This document shows, one piece after another, positions 43,220-52,474 of a DNA stretch of 64,000 nucleotides. The stretch covers positions 124,001 to 188,000 of the forward strand of contig JAJPIM010000045.1 in assembly GCA_021324775.1 (NCBI GenBank). The letters are read 5' to 3'. The notes under the pieces are model-generated. The model had not been told where the DNA came from. It saw nothing but the letters and a program-made list of their open reading frames with translations, and made no database searches. Both the position numbers and the translations under genes were made by a program. Position 1 is the stretch's first letter. Each line of letters opens with the position of its first letter. This DNA is from Gemmatimonadota bacterium (lineage in GTDB: Bacteria; Gemmatimonadota; Gemmatimonadetes; Gemmatimonadales; Gemmatimonadaceae).

Positions 43220-45319
43220 TCAGGTCGCGAGATGAACGGCGACGAGCAGCACGTCGATCAGCTTGATGAAGACGAACGGGACGATCACGCCGCCGACGCC
43301 GTAGACGATCAGGTTGCGGCGCAGAATCGACGCGGCGCCCATCGGGCGGTACCGCACACCGCGCAGGGCCAGCGGGATCAGTGCGATGATGATCAGCGCG
43401 TTGAAGATCACGGCCGAGAGAATGGCCGACTCGGGCGAATGCAGCCGCATGATGTTCAACGCCTGCAGCACGGGAAACGTGGCCACGAACATCGCCGGAA
43501 TGATCGCGAAATACTTCGCGACGTCGTTGGCGATCGAGAACGTCGTCAGCGAGCCGCGCGTCATGAGCAGTTGCTTCCCGATCTCCACGATCTCGATCAG
43601 CTTCGTCGGGTTGGAATCGAGGTCGATCATGTTGCCGGCTTCCTTGGCCGCCTGTGTCCCGGTGTTCATCGCGACACCCACATCGGCCTGCGCCAGCGCC
43701 GGGGCGTCGTTGGTCCCGTCCCCGGTCATGGCCACGAGCCGGCCGCCGGCCTGTTCCCGCCGGATCAGCGCCATCTTGTCCTCGGGCTTGGCTTCGGCCA
43801 GGAAATCGTCGACACCCGCCTCCTGCGCGATGGCGGCCGCGGTGAGCGGGTTGTCGCCCGTGATCATTACCGTGCGGATGCCCATGGCGCGGAGCCGGTC
43901 GAACCGCTCCCGCATGCCTCCCTTCACGATGTCCTTGAGGTAGATCACACCCAGAACGCACGCGGGTCCCGCTCCGCGCTCCGCCACGACGAGCGGCGTC
44001 CCGCCCTCGCGCGCGATGCGATCGACGACCGACCGCAGATCCGGCGGAATGACACCGTCATGTTCGCGCACCCAACGCGATACCATGTCGCCCGCGCCTT
44101 TCCGCAGTTCCCCGCCGCCGGCGAGGTTCACGCCGCTCATCCGCGTCGTCGCGCTGAAGGGGACGAACTGCACGTCCGAGCCCGTGGCTGACGCATCCGC
44201 CGTCCCGCCCTGCCCGTCGGTCAGCGACCGGCCACGCAGTCCGAACTTCTCCTTGGCGAGCACGACGATGCTACGGCCCTCCGGCGTCTCGTCGGCCAGG
44301 GACGCAAGCTGTGCCCGGTCGGCCAGCCGGTCCGGGGTGACGCCGGGCATCGGCACCATCTCGACCGCCTGCCGGTTGCCGAGGGTGATCGTGCCGGTCT
44401 TGTCGAGCAGGAGCGTATTCACATCTCCGGCGGCCTCGACGGAACGGCCACTCATGGCGATCACGTTCTGCTGGATCACGCGGTCCATTCCCGCGATGCC
44501 GATTGCCGACAGCAAGCCGCCGATCGTCGTCGGGATGAGGCAGACGAGGAGCGCGACGAGCACGGGAATCCCGATCGACGTACCGCTGTACGTCGCGAAT
44601 GGCTGCAGCGTCACGACCGCCAGCAGAAACACGATGGTCAGGCCCGAGAGGAGAATGGTCAGGGCGATCTCATTGGGTGTCTTCTGACGCTCGGCACCCT
44701 CGACCAACGCGATCATGCGATCGAGGAACGTCTCGCCAGGGTTCGCCGTGATGCGAGTGACCAGGTAGTCGGAGAGCACGCGCGTCCCGCCCGTGACGGC
44801 CGAGCGGTCGCCGCCGGATTCCCGAATCACGGGCGCGGACTCGCCGGTGATCGCCGATTCGTCGACCGACGCCACCCCCTCAATCACGTCGCCGTCACCC
44901 GGTATCACGTCGCCCGGCATGCAGAGCACCAGATCCCCGCGGCGGAGCGTCGAGGCTGCAACCACCTCGACGTCGTGCTTGCGGCCGGCCGCGGGAATGC
45001 GCTTCGCCTGTGCCTGCGTGCGCGACTTGCGAAGGGCGTCCGCCTGCGCCTTACCTCGTCCTTCCGCCATCGCTTCGGCGAAATTCGCGAACAGGACCGT
45101 GAACCACAGCCAGAGCGCGATCTGGAGCGTGAATCCGAGGTGGCCCCGTCCGCCGGTCGCATCGCGAACCAGCACCAGCGTGGTGAGCACGCTGCCGATG
45201 AGGACCACGAACATCACCGGATTTCGCACCATGTGGCGCGGCGCGAGCTTGATGAACGAGTCGCTCACCGCCCGGCGGACGATCGGCGGGTCGAAGAGCG
45301 GACGAGGGGTCGCGGCCAT
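43220..45319 (-). CDS. kdpB: Potassium-transporting ATPase subunit B (P-type ATPase)
   Basis: 699 aa catalytic subunit. TGES at 158-161 (actuator), phosphorylated D306 in [18 protein letters not shown], and the hinge [32 protein letters not shown] and [49 protein letters not shown] are all present. No motif is missing. It energises K+ uptake by KdpA at very low external K+. It starts 13 bp after kdpA. Confidence 0.98.
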   Translation of the reverse strand: MAATPRPLFDPPIVRRAVSDSFIKLAPRHMVRNPVMFVVLIGSVLTTLVLVRDATGGRGHLGFTLQIALWLWFTVLFANFAEAMAEGRGKAQADALRKSRTQAQAKRIPAAGRKHDVEVVAASTLRRGDLVLCMPGDVIPGDGDVIEGVASVDESAITGESAPVIRESGGDRSAVTGGTRVLSDYLVTRITANPGETFLDRMIALVEGAERQKTPNEIALTILLSGLTIVFLLAVVTLQPFATYSGTSIGIPVLVALLVCLIPTTIGGLLSAIGIAGMDRVIQQNVIAMSGRSVEAAGDVNTLLLDKTGTITLGNRQAVEMVPMPGVTPDRLADRAQLASLADETPEGRSIVVLAKEKFGLRGRSLTDGQGGTADASATGSDVQFVPFSATTRMSGVNLAGGGELRKGAGDMVSRWVREHDGVIPPDLRSVVDRIAREGGTPLVVAERGAGPACVLGVIYLKDIVKGGMRERFDRLRAMGIRTVMITGDNPLTAAAIAQEAGVDDFLAEAKPEDKMALIRREQAGGRLVAMTGDGTNDAPALAQADVGVAMNTGTQAAKEAGNMIDLDSNPTKLIEIVEIGKQLLMTRGSLTTFSIANDVAKYFAIIPAMFVATFPVLQALNIMRLHSPESAILSAVIFNALIIIALIPLALRGVRYRPMGAASILRRNLIVYGVGGVIVPFVFIKLIDVLLVAVHLAT

Positions 45320-45332
45320 GGAGACGAGGCGC

Positions 45333-47042
45333 CTAGAAGAGGTGACCGGCCTGCATCAACAGGTGCTCGACGACGGGTCCCAGCGCGAGCGCCGGGAAGA
45401 ACGTGAGCGCCGTGACGATCAGGATGACGCCGAGCAGCAGCGCGACGAAGAGCGGCGATGTGACCGGAAAGGTTCCCACCGTTTCGGGCGACGTCTTCCG
45501 CTCCGAGAGGAAACCGGCAAGCGCCAGCACCGGGATCTTCATCGCGAACCGGCCGAACAGCATCGCGATTGCGAAGAGCGTGTTGTAGAAGTAGGTCCCC
45601 CCAGTCAGCCCGGCGAACGCGCTGCCGTTGTTCGCCACGGTGGAACTGAACGCGTAGAGGATCTCCGAGAATCCATGGGGACCAGCGTTGTTCAGGCCCG
45701 CCAATCCGGCCGGCGTCGCGACGGCCAGGGCCGAAAAGCTGAGCACGACGAAGGCGTAGACGAGCACGTAGATCATGACCATCCGGATTTCCCGGCTCTC
45801 GATGCGCTTGCCGAGGTACTCCGGCGTGCGCCCCACCATCAGACCGGCGATGAAGACAGCGAGGATGACCTCGACCAGCATCGCGTAGAGACCTGCGCCA
45901 ACGCCCCCGAACACCAGCTCGCCCAGTTGTATGTTGACGAGAGGAACCATGCCGCCGATCGGTGTGAACGAGTCGTGCATGGCGTTGACCGCGCCGCACG
46001 ATGCGTCAGTCGTCACGGTCGCGAAGAGGGCGGAGCCGGCGATGCCGAATCACACCTCTTTCCCTTCCATGTTCCCGCCCGGATTGGTAGATGACGCCCG
46101 GACATCGATCCCACGCATCGCATGGATCGGGTTTCCGCGCGCCTCGGCCCAATACGCAGTGGTGACTCCGCCGATGAACAACACGAACATCGCCGTCCAC
46201 ACGGCCCACGCGTGGCGGCTGTTGTTCACCATCCGCCCGAACATGTAGACCAGGCCGGCGGGGATCAGGAAGATCGCCACCATCTGGAGGAAGTTCGACC
46301 AGGGCGTCGGATTCTCGAACGGATGCGCCGAGTTCACGTTGAAGAAACCGCCGCCATTGGTTCCGAGCTGCTTGATCGCCTCCTGGCTCGCGACGGGACC
46401 CATCGGCAGCGTCTGGCGCACGCCCTCGAGCGTGGTCAGGTGCACGTAGGGGTGGAAGTTCTGGATCACGCCCTGCTGCACGAACAGCAAGGCGAGGATG
46501 AACGACAGTGGGAGGAATACGTAGAGCGTCCCCCGCACCACGTCGGCGTAGAAGTTGCCAATCCGGCCGGCTGACCGGCGCGCGAGGCCACGGATGAGGG
46601 CCACCGCCGCCGCCGTGCCGACCGCCGCCGACGCGAAGTTGTGATACGCCAGTTGCGTCATCTGCGAGAGGTACGACATCGTCGTCTCGCCCGCGTACGA
46701 CTGCCAGTTGGTGTTGGTCGTGAAGGAGGCCGCGGTCTCGAACGCTTGCCGGTCAACGACGTTCGCGAGATGTTCGGGATTGAGCGGCAGGCCATGCTGC
46801 AGCCGCAAGACAGCGTAGGTGATGAGCATGCCCACCGCGCTGAACCACAACAGCGCCGCGGTATAGCGCGTCCAATGCTGGTCTTCGGCGGGCGACACGC
46901 CCGCGAGACGGTACAGCCACCGCTCGACAGGGCCGAGCCATTGCCACGTGCCGTCGAACACGCGCACGAGGTACAGGCCGGCCGGCTTCGTCAGGGCCAG
47001 CAGGACCATGGAGAACAACAGGATCTGCACCCACCCGCTCAC
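45333..47042 (-). pseudogene. kdpA: kdpA interrupted by an in-frame TGA
   Basis: KdpA forms the K+ channel-like pore of KdpFABC. The frame runs from GTG 47042 (SGWVQILLFSMVLLALTKP) to 45333 with good homology throughout, including LGTNGGGFFNVNSAHPFENP and [12 protein letters not shown] filter regions. Codon 331 (46052-46050) is TGA in the block NMEGKEV[23 protein letters not shown]. Families have an arginine there, so a single CGA to TGA change explains it. No frameshift is involved. The downstream part could restart at GTG 46016. It could be a sequencing error, a real loss, readthrough, or two peptides assembling. Confidence 0.85.
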
Positions 47043-47049
47043 GGTCACG

Positions 47050-47139
47050 TCAGAACTTTTCCGGGCGGAGGAGGGTGTAGACGAGATAGATGAGCGTGAG
47101 AACCGACGCCACGCCGCCAATCAACGTATCGGCGCTCAC
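47050..47139 (-). CDS. kdpF: KdpF stabilising peptide
   Basis: 29 aa, one membrane helix: SADTLIGGVASVLTLIYLVYTLLRPEKF. KdpF is the small subunit that stabilises the Kdp complex. It is preceded by an overlapping stop/start GTGA with the upstream 39-aa ORF and ends just before kdpA. Confidence 0.9.
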   Translation of the reverse strand: MSADTLIGGVASVLTLIYLVYTLLRPEKF

Positions 47140-47255
47140 GACTGCTCCTTGTCTTGCAGGGCCGGATCACGACCCAGGGTATCGAGACCATGCACGAAGG
47201 CCAGCATGAGCGCGAAGAACGCGATCGTGGCGGCGATGTAGATGACGTCGAGCAC
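47136..47255 (-). CDS. 39-aa membrane peptide upstream of kdpF
   Basis: Translates as DVIYIAATIAFFALMLAFV followed by HGLDTLGRDPALQDKEQS. One membrane helix and a short polar tail. The GTG start has a strong GGGGAGGAG 4 nt upstream, and the stop overlaps kdpF as GTGA. I recall similar tiny membrane ORFs before kdpF in other kdp operons. It may be an additional subunit or a leader peptide. It encodes the first product of the kdp structural operon. Confidence 0.75.
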   Translation of the reverse strand: MLDVIYIAATIAFFALMLAFVHGLDTLGRDPALQDKEQS

Positions 47256-47392
47256 CGGGCTCCTCCCCTAGCGAATGACATGAACGTCCGCTGGCGCGCA
47301 CCGGCGCATCACGAATGTTCGGTGCATGGAGGCTACGGACCGTTCCATAAAGACCGCATGAAAGGTCAGCCCGATCGCCGTGAATATTTCGT
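47256..47392 (-). promoter_or_regulatory. Probable kdp structural operon promoter region
   Basis: 137 bp between a terminator and the 39-aa ORF. It holds the most A+T-rich patch of the neighbourhood (GAAATATTCACGG and CTTTCATGCGGTCTTTATGG on the minus strand), suitable for KdpE and polymerase. No exact KdpE box can be asserted. Confidence 0.45.
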
Positions 47393-47433
47393 AAAAACCC
47401 CACGCCAACCCCCTTCGGGCGGGGTTCACGGCG
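47393..47433 (-). terminator. Rho-independent terminator after the kdp sensor kinase
   Basis: On the minus strand CGCC-GTG-AACCCC pairs with GGGGTT-GGCG around an 8-base loop (GCCCGAAG). This is followed by TGGGGTTTTT. Located between the sensor kinase stop and the kdp structural genes, it would separate the two transcripts. Confidence 0.65.
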
Positions 47434-47458
47434 CGGTCAGGGGCTTACACCCCCGGGT

Positions 47459-49147
47459 TCAGCCGCCCGTCTCGAGACTCGATAGGTCGAGTGCCGGCAC
47501 GCGAAGCGTGAAGACACTTCCCCCGCCGTCTCGAGGCTCATACGTCACGGAGCCGCCCTGGGCCACGGCAAGGCTTCGCGCGATCGACAGTCCCAGTCCG
47601 GCGCCGCCGGTGTCGGGCGGGGAGTCCGCGGGACGGTAGAACGGCTGAAAGATCCGGTCTGTCTCCGCAGCGGGAACGCCGCGCCCGCGATCGGCCACCG
47701 CAAACACCACCCACGGCCCATCACGGCGCACGCCCAGATCGATCGGGCTGGAGAGTGGCGAGAACTTGTGCGCGTTCTCGAGGAGATTGACCAGCACACG
47801 GAGCGTATCCGAGAAATCGAAACGGCCCACGATCGGCACGTCCCCGTCGGTGCTGACCGTGACGATCACGTCGCGGCCCGCCGTCCGTCCGCTCACACGC
47901 TGTAGCGCGGCGCCAACGAGGTCTTCGGCTTCATTCGCCACCGGCTCGTGCCGGTGCTCGCCGGCCTGGATACGCGACAGATCGAGCAGGTTCTCGACCA
48001 GTCCATTCAGGCGATCTGCCTCTTCCTCGATGGTCGCCGCCCGTTCGTCGCCGGATTGCGCGATCGCGTTGGCAAGTGCCTTGATCGTGGTGAGGGGCGT
48101 GCGGAGATCGTGGGACACCGATGCGAGCACCGCGTCCTTGAGTTGGTCGGCCTGGCGCAGCGCCTCCGCGTGCTCGGCATCGCGGACGAGGCGCACGCGC
48201 TCGACGCCCAGGGCCGCGTAATACGAGAGCGCGCGGAGCACGCGGCGCTGGGAGGCGCGAAGATCGAGTCCATCCTCTGCCCCGATCGCCAGCACGCCGA
48301 CGATCCTGTCCCGCACCTGAAGCGGCAGAAACATCACGCGCAAGATCTCGGGCAGCGCTCGCCGCCCGTTCGGAGGTGTGAGACTCGCCTCCGGATCTTC
48401 GGGCAACCCGCGGACGGAGGATGCCACACGCGACGTCCCGTCCATCAGTATGCTGGCCTCGGTGCCGTGCTCGGCGACCCAATGCACGAGCTGCCCCTCG
48501 GCCACGACGGCCGGACCGTCGAGTGGTCCGCCGGCCGACCGCGCCGCGAGCACAACCCGGCCGGCCCCAGGCTCCCGCATGTACACATCGCACCAGTCGA
48601 CGCCCACCGTCCCGCGAATCACCGATGCGACCGCCAGCAACGCCTCCTCGGCCCGCCCCGCATTGAGCGTCTCCGCCCCGAGCACCGCGAGCCGGTCGAT
48701 CTCCACGGTCCGGGCGCGCGCCGCGTCTGCTTCCGCACGCGCCCGGTAGAGTAGCTGCGCGGCGACGGCGCTCGTCGCGAAGAACACGATCAGCACGAGC
48801 CAGTTCAGCGGGTTCGTGATGACCAGCGTCCCGTACGGCGGCAGGAAGAACCAGTCGAACAACAGGAACGCCGCCGTCGCGAGGGCGAGGCCCAATGCGC
48901 GGCCGACGTGCGCGCTCGCCCCGAGGATGACCAGCAGGAAGAGCAACGCGACGTGGGCCTCGTTGAGTCGCGCCCGGACGGCCAGCATCCCCAGTGTGAC
49001 CACGACGAGCACCACCGTCCAGCCGATGACCGCACCCGGCCCGGCGGACTTGGGCGCCGGTACGTCGAGCGCGCTCACGGCGGCGCCCCCGTCCTGCACC
49101 GGTGACCTGGACGTGCGAGGCGTCTGGCTACCACCCGATGCCGGCAT
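47459..49147 (-). CDS. Membrane sensor histidine kinase, KdpD C-terminal-like
   Basis: 562 aa. Four membrane helices in a DUF4118-type domain (about 40-135), a GAF-like region (about 155-325), HisKA with H346 in SVSHDLRTPLTTIKALANA, and HATPase_c with NLLENAHKFSP, DRGRGVP and GGAGLGLSIARS. This is exactly the C-terminal half of a normal KdpD without its N-terminal KdpD/UspA module, which is encoded separately at 39956-41125. It starts 20 bp after the KdpE-like regulator. GTG 49078 is an alternative start. Confidence 0.92.
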   Translation of the reverse strand: MPASGGSQTPRTSRSPVQDGGAAVSALDVPAPKSAGPGAVIGWTVVLVVVTLGMLAVRARLNEAHVALLFLLVILGASAHVGRALGLALATAAFLLFDWFFLPPYGTLVITNPLNWLVLIVFFATSAVAAQLLYRARAEADAARARTVEIDRLAVLGAETLNAGRAEEALLAVASVIRGTVGVDWCDVYMREPGAGRVVLAARSAGGPLDGPAVVAEGQLVHWVAEHGTEASILMDGTSRVASSVRGLPEDPEASLTPPNGRRALPEILRVMFLPLQVRDRIVGVLAIGAEDGLDLRASQRRVLRALSYYAALGVERVRLVRDAEHAEALRQADQLKDAVLASVSHDLRTPLTTIKALANAIAQSGDERAATIEEEADRLNGLVENLLDLSRIQAGEHRHEPVANEAEDLVGAALQRVSGRTAGRDVIVTVSTDGDVPIVGRFDFSDTLRVLVNLLENAHKFSPLSSPIDLGVRRDGPWVVFAVADRGRGVPAAETDRIFQPFYRPADSPPDTGGAGLGLSIARSLAVAQGGSVTYEPRDGGGSVFTLRVPALDLSSLETGG

Positions 49148-49166
49148 CCGCAGTGGCGCGCGGTCT

Positions 49167-49928
49167 CTACGGGCGGGGCGTCCGCACGAAACGATACCCG
49201 ACGCCGGGTTCGGTCACGATCAGCCGGGGACGGACGGGGTCGCGCTCCAGCTTCTGGCGGAGGTTGCGGACATACACGCGCAGATACTGCTGCGCATCGC
49301 CCGACCCGCTGCCCCAGACGGCCCGAAAGAGCTGCGCATGCGTCATCGTCCGCCCTTCGTTCGCCGCCAGCGCCCGCAGGAGATCCCATTCGGTGCGCGT
49401 CAGATGCACGTCCGCGTCCCCCTTGGCCACCGCGGGCACCGAAAAGTCGATGAGCACGTCGCCTGCCGTGATCGCGCCGCCGGCCTCCGGGCGCAGCATG
49501 CCCGACGCCCGGCGCAGGTGCGCGCGGACGCGGGCCCTCAGTTCATCGGAGCTGAACGGCTTCGTGACGTAGTCGTCGGCGCCGGCATCGAAGAGTGCGA
49601 TCTTCTCGGCTTCACCGTGGCGCGCCGTCAGCACGATGATCGGCGCGCGCGAGCGCTCGCGGAGCGCCCGGCAGATCGCCTGCCCGTCGGCGTCCGGCAG
49701 CCCCAGATCAAGAATGATCAGATCGGGCCGTTCCGCGGAGGCCAACGCGACACCCCCGGCCCCCGTCCCAGCCTCGAGGAGCACGGTGGCTTCCCCCTCC
49801 AGCGCCGTCCGCACGACGCGCCGGATCTGTGGCTCGTCGTCGATGATCAGAACGGTCGACGGACGAGAGGGCGCAGTGGACGGAGCAACTGCCCCCGGGA
49901 CGTCGCGGACCATGGGCCAAAATACCAC
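49167..49928 (-). CDS. kdpE: KdpE-like OmpR-family response regulator
   Basis: 253 aa. Receiver: IDDEPQIRRVVRTALEG with D74 in LDLGLPDADGQ and the TKPF lysine. OmpR/PhoB winged helix: HLTRTEWDLLRALAANEGRTMTHAQLFRAVWG and YLRVYVRNLRQKLERDPVRPRLIVTEPGVGYRF. Closely matches KdpE in the receiver. It is the first gene of a two-gene unit with the sensor kinase. A start at M6 is possible. Confidence 0.93.
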   Translation of the reverse strand: MVFWPMVRDVPGAVAPSTAPSRPSTVLIIDDEPQIRRVVRTALEGEATVLLEAGTGAGGVALASAERPDLIILDLGLPDADGQAICRALRERSRAPIIVLTARHGEAEKIALFDAGADDYVTKPFSSDELRARVRAHLRRASGMLRPEAGGAITAGDVLIDFSVPAVAKGDADVHLTRTEWDLLRALAANEGRTMTHAQLFRAVWGSGSGDAQQYLRVYVRNLRQKLERDPVRPRLIVTEPGVGYRFVRTPRP

Positions 49929-50010
49929 ATGCGCCCACCCGGCAACACGACCGGGCGACGCGGCGGCGGCGCCCAGCCTTCAGCCGGGAACACGCCAGGC
50001 GTCAGGGTGA

Positions 50011-50529
50011 CTACGGTTTGGCCGGTGCCGGCTTGGTGGTATCGGCAGGCGCCTTGGTCTTTGTGGTATCGGCAGGCGCCACGTTGGTGGCGTCCAGCAC
50101 ATCGTAGAACGACAGAATGTTGGCCTGGAGGTTCCAGAGAACAGTTCCCGTCTCCGGCCCGTTGATCGTGAACTGTTGCGACCGGAACGGATACGGCTGC
50201 AACTGCGCGACGCCGAGCAGCCGGTACGGCTGTCCAAAGCTGGCGGGTGTGAATTTGAACGTCTTGTCCTTTCCGCCGGGAACGGATCCCAGCGCCTGGC
50301 GGATCCCGCTCTGGTCGACGTAGATCATGAGCTCCGTCGGGACGGTCAGATTGTTGTCGATCTCGATCGCGACGGGGTGGACATCCTGGTCGGACCCCGG
50401 GTGCTTCCCACTAGACGCGCACGCACCCACGAACATGCAGACGCCCGCCGCCAGCGCACTCGTCCCGCCCAGACGAGCAATCCGGGAAGCCCAGGGAGGA
50501 ATGGCATCGCTCCACAATTCAGCAGTCAT
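50011..50529 (-). CDS. Hypothetical lipoprotein
   Basis: 172 aa. Signal region with lipobox VGAC near residue 37. The mature part contains VAIEIDNNLTVPTELMIYVDQSGIRQALGSVPGGKDKTFKF, which looks like a compact beta fold. The C-terminus is a low-complexity (ADTTK/APA) tail made by two exact 18-bp copies (50036-50053 and 50063-50080). It is divergent from the ABC importer genes across about 140 bp. A secretory-pathway role is clear; function is not. Confidence 0.75.
   Translation of the reverse strand: MTAELWSDAIPPWASRIARLGGTSALAAGVCMFVGACASSGKHPGSDQDVHPVAIEIDNNLTVPTELMIYVDQSGIRQALGSVPGGKDKTFKFTPASFGQPYRLLGVAQLQPYPFRSQQFTINGPETGTVLWNLQANILSFYDVLDATNVAPADTTKTKAPADTTKPAPAKP
50036..50080 (-). repeat. 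Duplicated 18-bp sequence in the lipoprotein tail
   Basis: GTGGTATCGGCAGGCGCC occurs twice, 27 bp apart start to start, giving a repeated APADTTK tail. It keeps the reading frame. Confidence 0.8.
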
Positions 50530-50653
50530 CGTAGACTCCGGCTAAAGGACGGCTAGAAAACGGCGCGCGGCTGGCCATCGAAGAAAGCTCATCCAGTAAG
50601 GTGTCGACTCAGCAACGACCGCGCCACACCGGGCTCGCGCAGCCGCCAATGGC

Positions 50654-50659
50654 TATACT
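50654..50659 (+). promoter_or_regulatory. -10 box candidate for the ABC importer
   Basis: TATACT, 11 bp before the permease ATG, in an otherwise GC-rich context. It would give a very short leader. I see no good -35 hexamer at the right distance. Confidence 0.35.
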
Positions 50660-50670
50660 TTCCGGCGCGT

Positions 50671-52425
50671 ATGGCTCAGCCTATCATCCCGGTCCGGACG
50701 GCGGACGGCCGACTCGCGCCGGTCCCTCCCCGTACAACGTCCCGTTGGGTCGACGTCGCGATATTCGCGATCCTCGGCGGGTTCACGTACGGGCTCATGC
50801 GGACCGCCACCCGCTGGTCCGCACCGCTGGAACCGGGCACGCAGATCGACCTCGGCGCGATCCATCTGCCGCTCTATGCCGCGTACTCGACGCTCCGCAT
50901 GTCGATCGCGTACGTGATCTCGCTGGTGTTCAGCCTGGCGTACGCCAAGATCGCGGTCGCCAGCCGATCGGCCGAACGCGTGATGATTCCGCTGCTCGAC
51001 ATCCTCCAGAGCATTCCGATCCTGTCATTCATGCCCGCCGTCGTGCTGGGCATGGCCGCGCTGATTCCCGGCCGCACGGTCGGGCTGGAGCTTGCCGCCA
51101 TTCTGCTCATTTTCACGAGCCAGGCCTGGAACATGGCGTTCAGCTTCCACCAGTCCCTGCTCACGATCCCGCGGGAGTTGAGCGAGGCGTCCACCGTCTA
51201 CCAGCTCAGCCCGTGGCGCCGGTTCACCCGGCTGGAGCTGCCCTTCGGCGCCATCTCCCTCATCGCGAACAGCATGATGAGCTGGGCCGGTGGCTGGTTC
51301 GTGCTCACGGCCTCCGAGCAGTTCCCGCTCAAGAATCTCCGTCTCCCGGGACTCGGATCCTACCTGCAGGCGGCAGCCGACGCCGGAGACCTGTCCGCGA
51401 CACTCTTCGGCCTGGCGATGCTGATCGGCGTCATCGTCCTGCTCGATCAGTTCTTGTGGCGCCCGCTGGTCGTCTGGTCGGATCGGTTCAAGTTCGAGCA
51501 ATCCGGGGCCGCCGACGCTCCATCCTCCCGGGTCGTGGAGCTGCTCCAGGGATCGGCGCTCATCGAGTGGATGAATCTCCACGTCTGGCGGCCGGTCTGG
51601 CTGTGGCTCGATCGCACGTTCGGAAACGCGGCCGCCAGGACTCGGCGATTCACGTTGCCTGCCACGTACCGGCGCGGCGGGCGCAAGGCCGCCCGATGGG
51701 GATTGATCGGTGTGGGCGTCGCACTCGTCCTCTGGGGTGTCGTGGCGACAATCCAGGAACTCGCGGGGCTGCCCGGCGGGCAATGGGCGCACGTGTGGCT
51801 CAGCGCTGGAGCCACGCTCACACGCACGGTGATCGCGCTCGCGATCGCCGCGGCGTGGACGATCCCCGCCGGCGTCGCCATCGGTTTCAACCCGAAGTGG
51901 TCGTATCGGGCGCAGCCGCTCGTGCAGGTTGCCGCATCCGTCCCGGCGAACACCGTGTTTCCGATCCTGTTCGTCGTCCTGCTGTCCATCCCCGGCGGCC
52001 TCAACATCGCCTCGGTTCTGCTGATGCTCCTCGGTACGCAATGGTACGTGCTGTTCAACGTGATCGCAGGCGCCATGTCGATACCGTCCGACCTCCGCGA
52101 AGCCGCGGTCGTGTACCAGGTCACCGGATGGCGGCGGTGGCGAACTCTGATCCTGCCGGGGATTTTCCCGTACCTGGTGACGGGCATGATCACGGCGACG
52201 GGCGGCGCGTGGAACGCGAGCATCGTGTCCGAGTACGTCAGCTACAAGGGCCACAAGGTCATGACACTGGGCCTTGGCGCGCTGATCGCCGACTCGGCGG
52301 ACCGCGGGGACTTCCCGCTGCTGCTGGCAGGCACGCTCGTGATGGCCGCGATCGTCATCACCGGCAACCGCCTTGTCTGGCGGCGCCTGTATACTTTAGC
52401 TGAGGCGCGCTTCCGGCTGGACTGA
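50671..52425 (+). CDS. ABC importer permease, two domains fused (NitT/TauT-like)
   Basis: 584 aa made of two homologous permease halves. Each has the EAA loop: RELSEASTVYQLSPWRRFTRLELPFG in the first half and SDLREAAVVYQVTGWRRWRTLILPGIFPY in the second. Together they contain about eleven membrane helices. This fusion replaces the usual homodimer. It is followed 49 bp later by its ATPase. No substrate-binding protein is encoded in the window, so the substrate cannot be assigned. Nitrate, sulfonate and bicarbonate systems are the relatives. Confidence 0.9.
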   Translation: MAQPIIPVRTADGRLAPVPPRTTSRWVDVAIFAILGGFTYGLMRTATRWSAPLEPGTQIDLGAIHLPLYAAYSTLRMSIAYVISLVFSLAYAKIAVASRSAERVMIPLLDILQSIPILSFMPAVVLGMAALIPGRTVGLELAAILLIFTSQAWNMAFSFHQSLLTIPRELSEASTVYQLSPWRRFTRLELPFGAISLIANSMMSWAGGWFVLTASEQFPLKNLRLPGLGSYLQAAADAGDLSATLFGLAMLIGVIVLLDQFLWRPLVVWSDRFKFEQSGAADAPSSRVVELLQGSALIEWMNLHVWRPVWLWLDRTFGNAAARTRRFTLPATYRRGGRKAARWGLIGVGVALVLWGVVATIQELAGLPGGQWAHVWLSAGATLTRTVIALAIAAAWTIPAGVAIGFNPKWSYRAQPLVQVAASVPANTVFPILFVVLLSIPGGLNIASVLLMLLGTQWYVLFNVIAGAMSIPSDLREAAVVYQVTGWRRWRTLILPGIFPYLVTGMITATGGAWNASIVSEYVSYKGHKVMTLGLGALIADSADRGDFPLLLAGTLVMAAIVITGNRLVWRRLYTLAEARFRLD

Positions 52426-52474
52426 GCCAATGCGCTGCGGCCTCGTTCCCCGCCCTCTCGTGGAGATGTGATCC

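Noticed and set aside
46016-46056. Frameshift in kdpA
   Set aside because: Both parts are in the same frame; only one codon is a stop.
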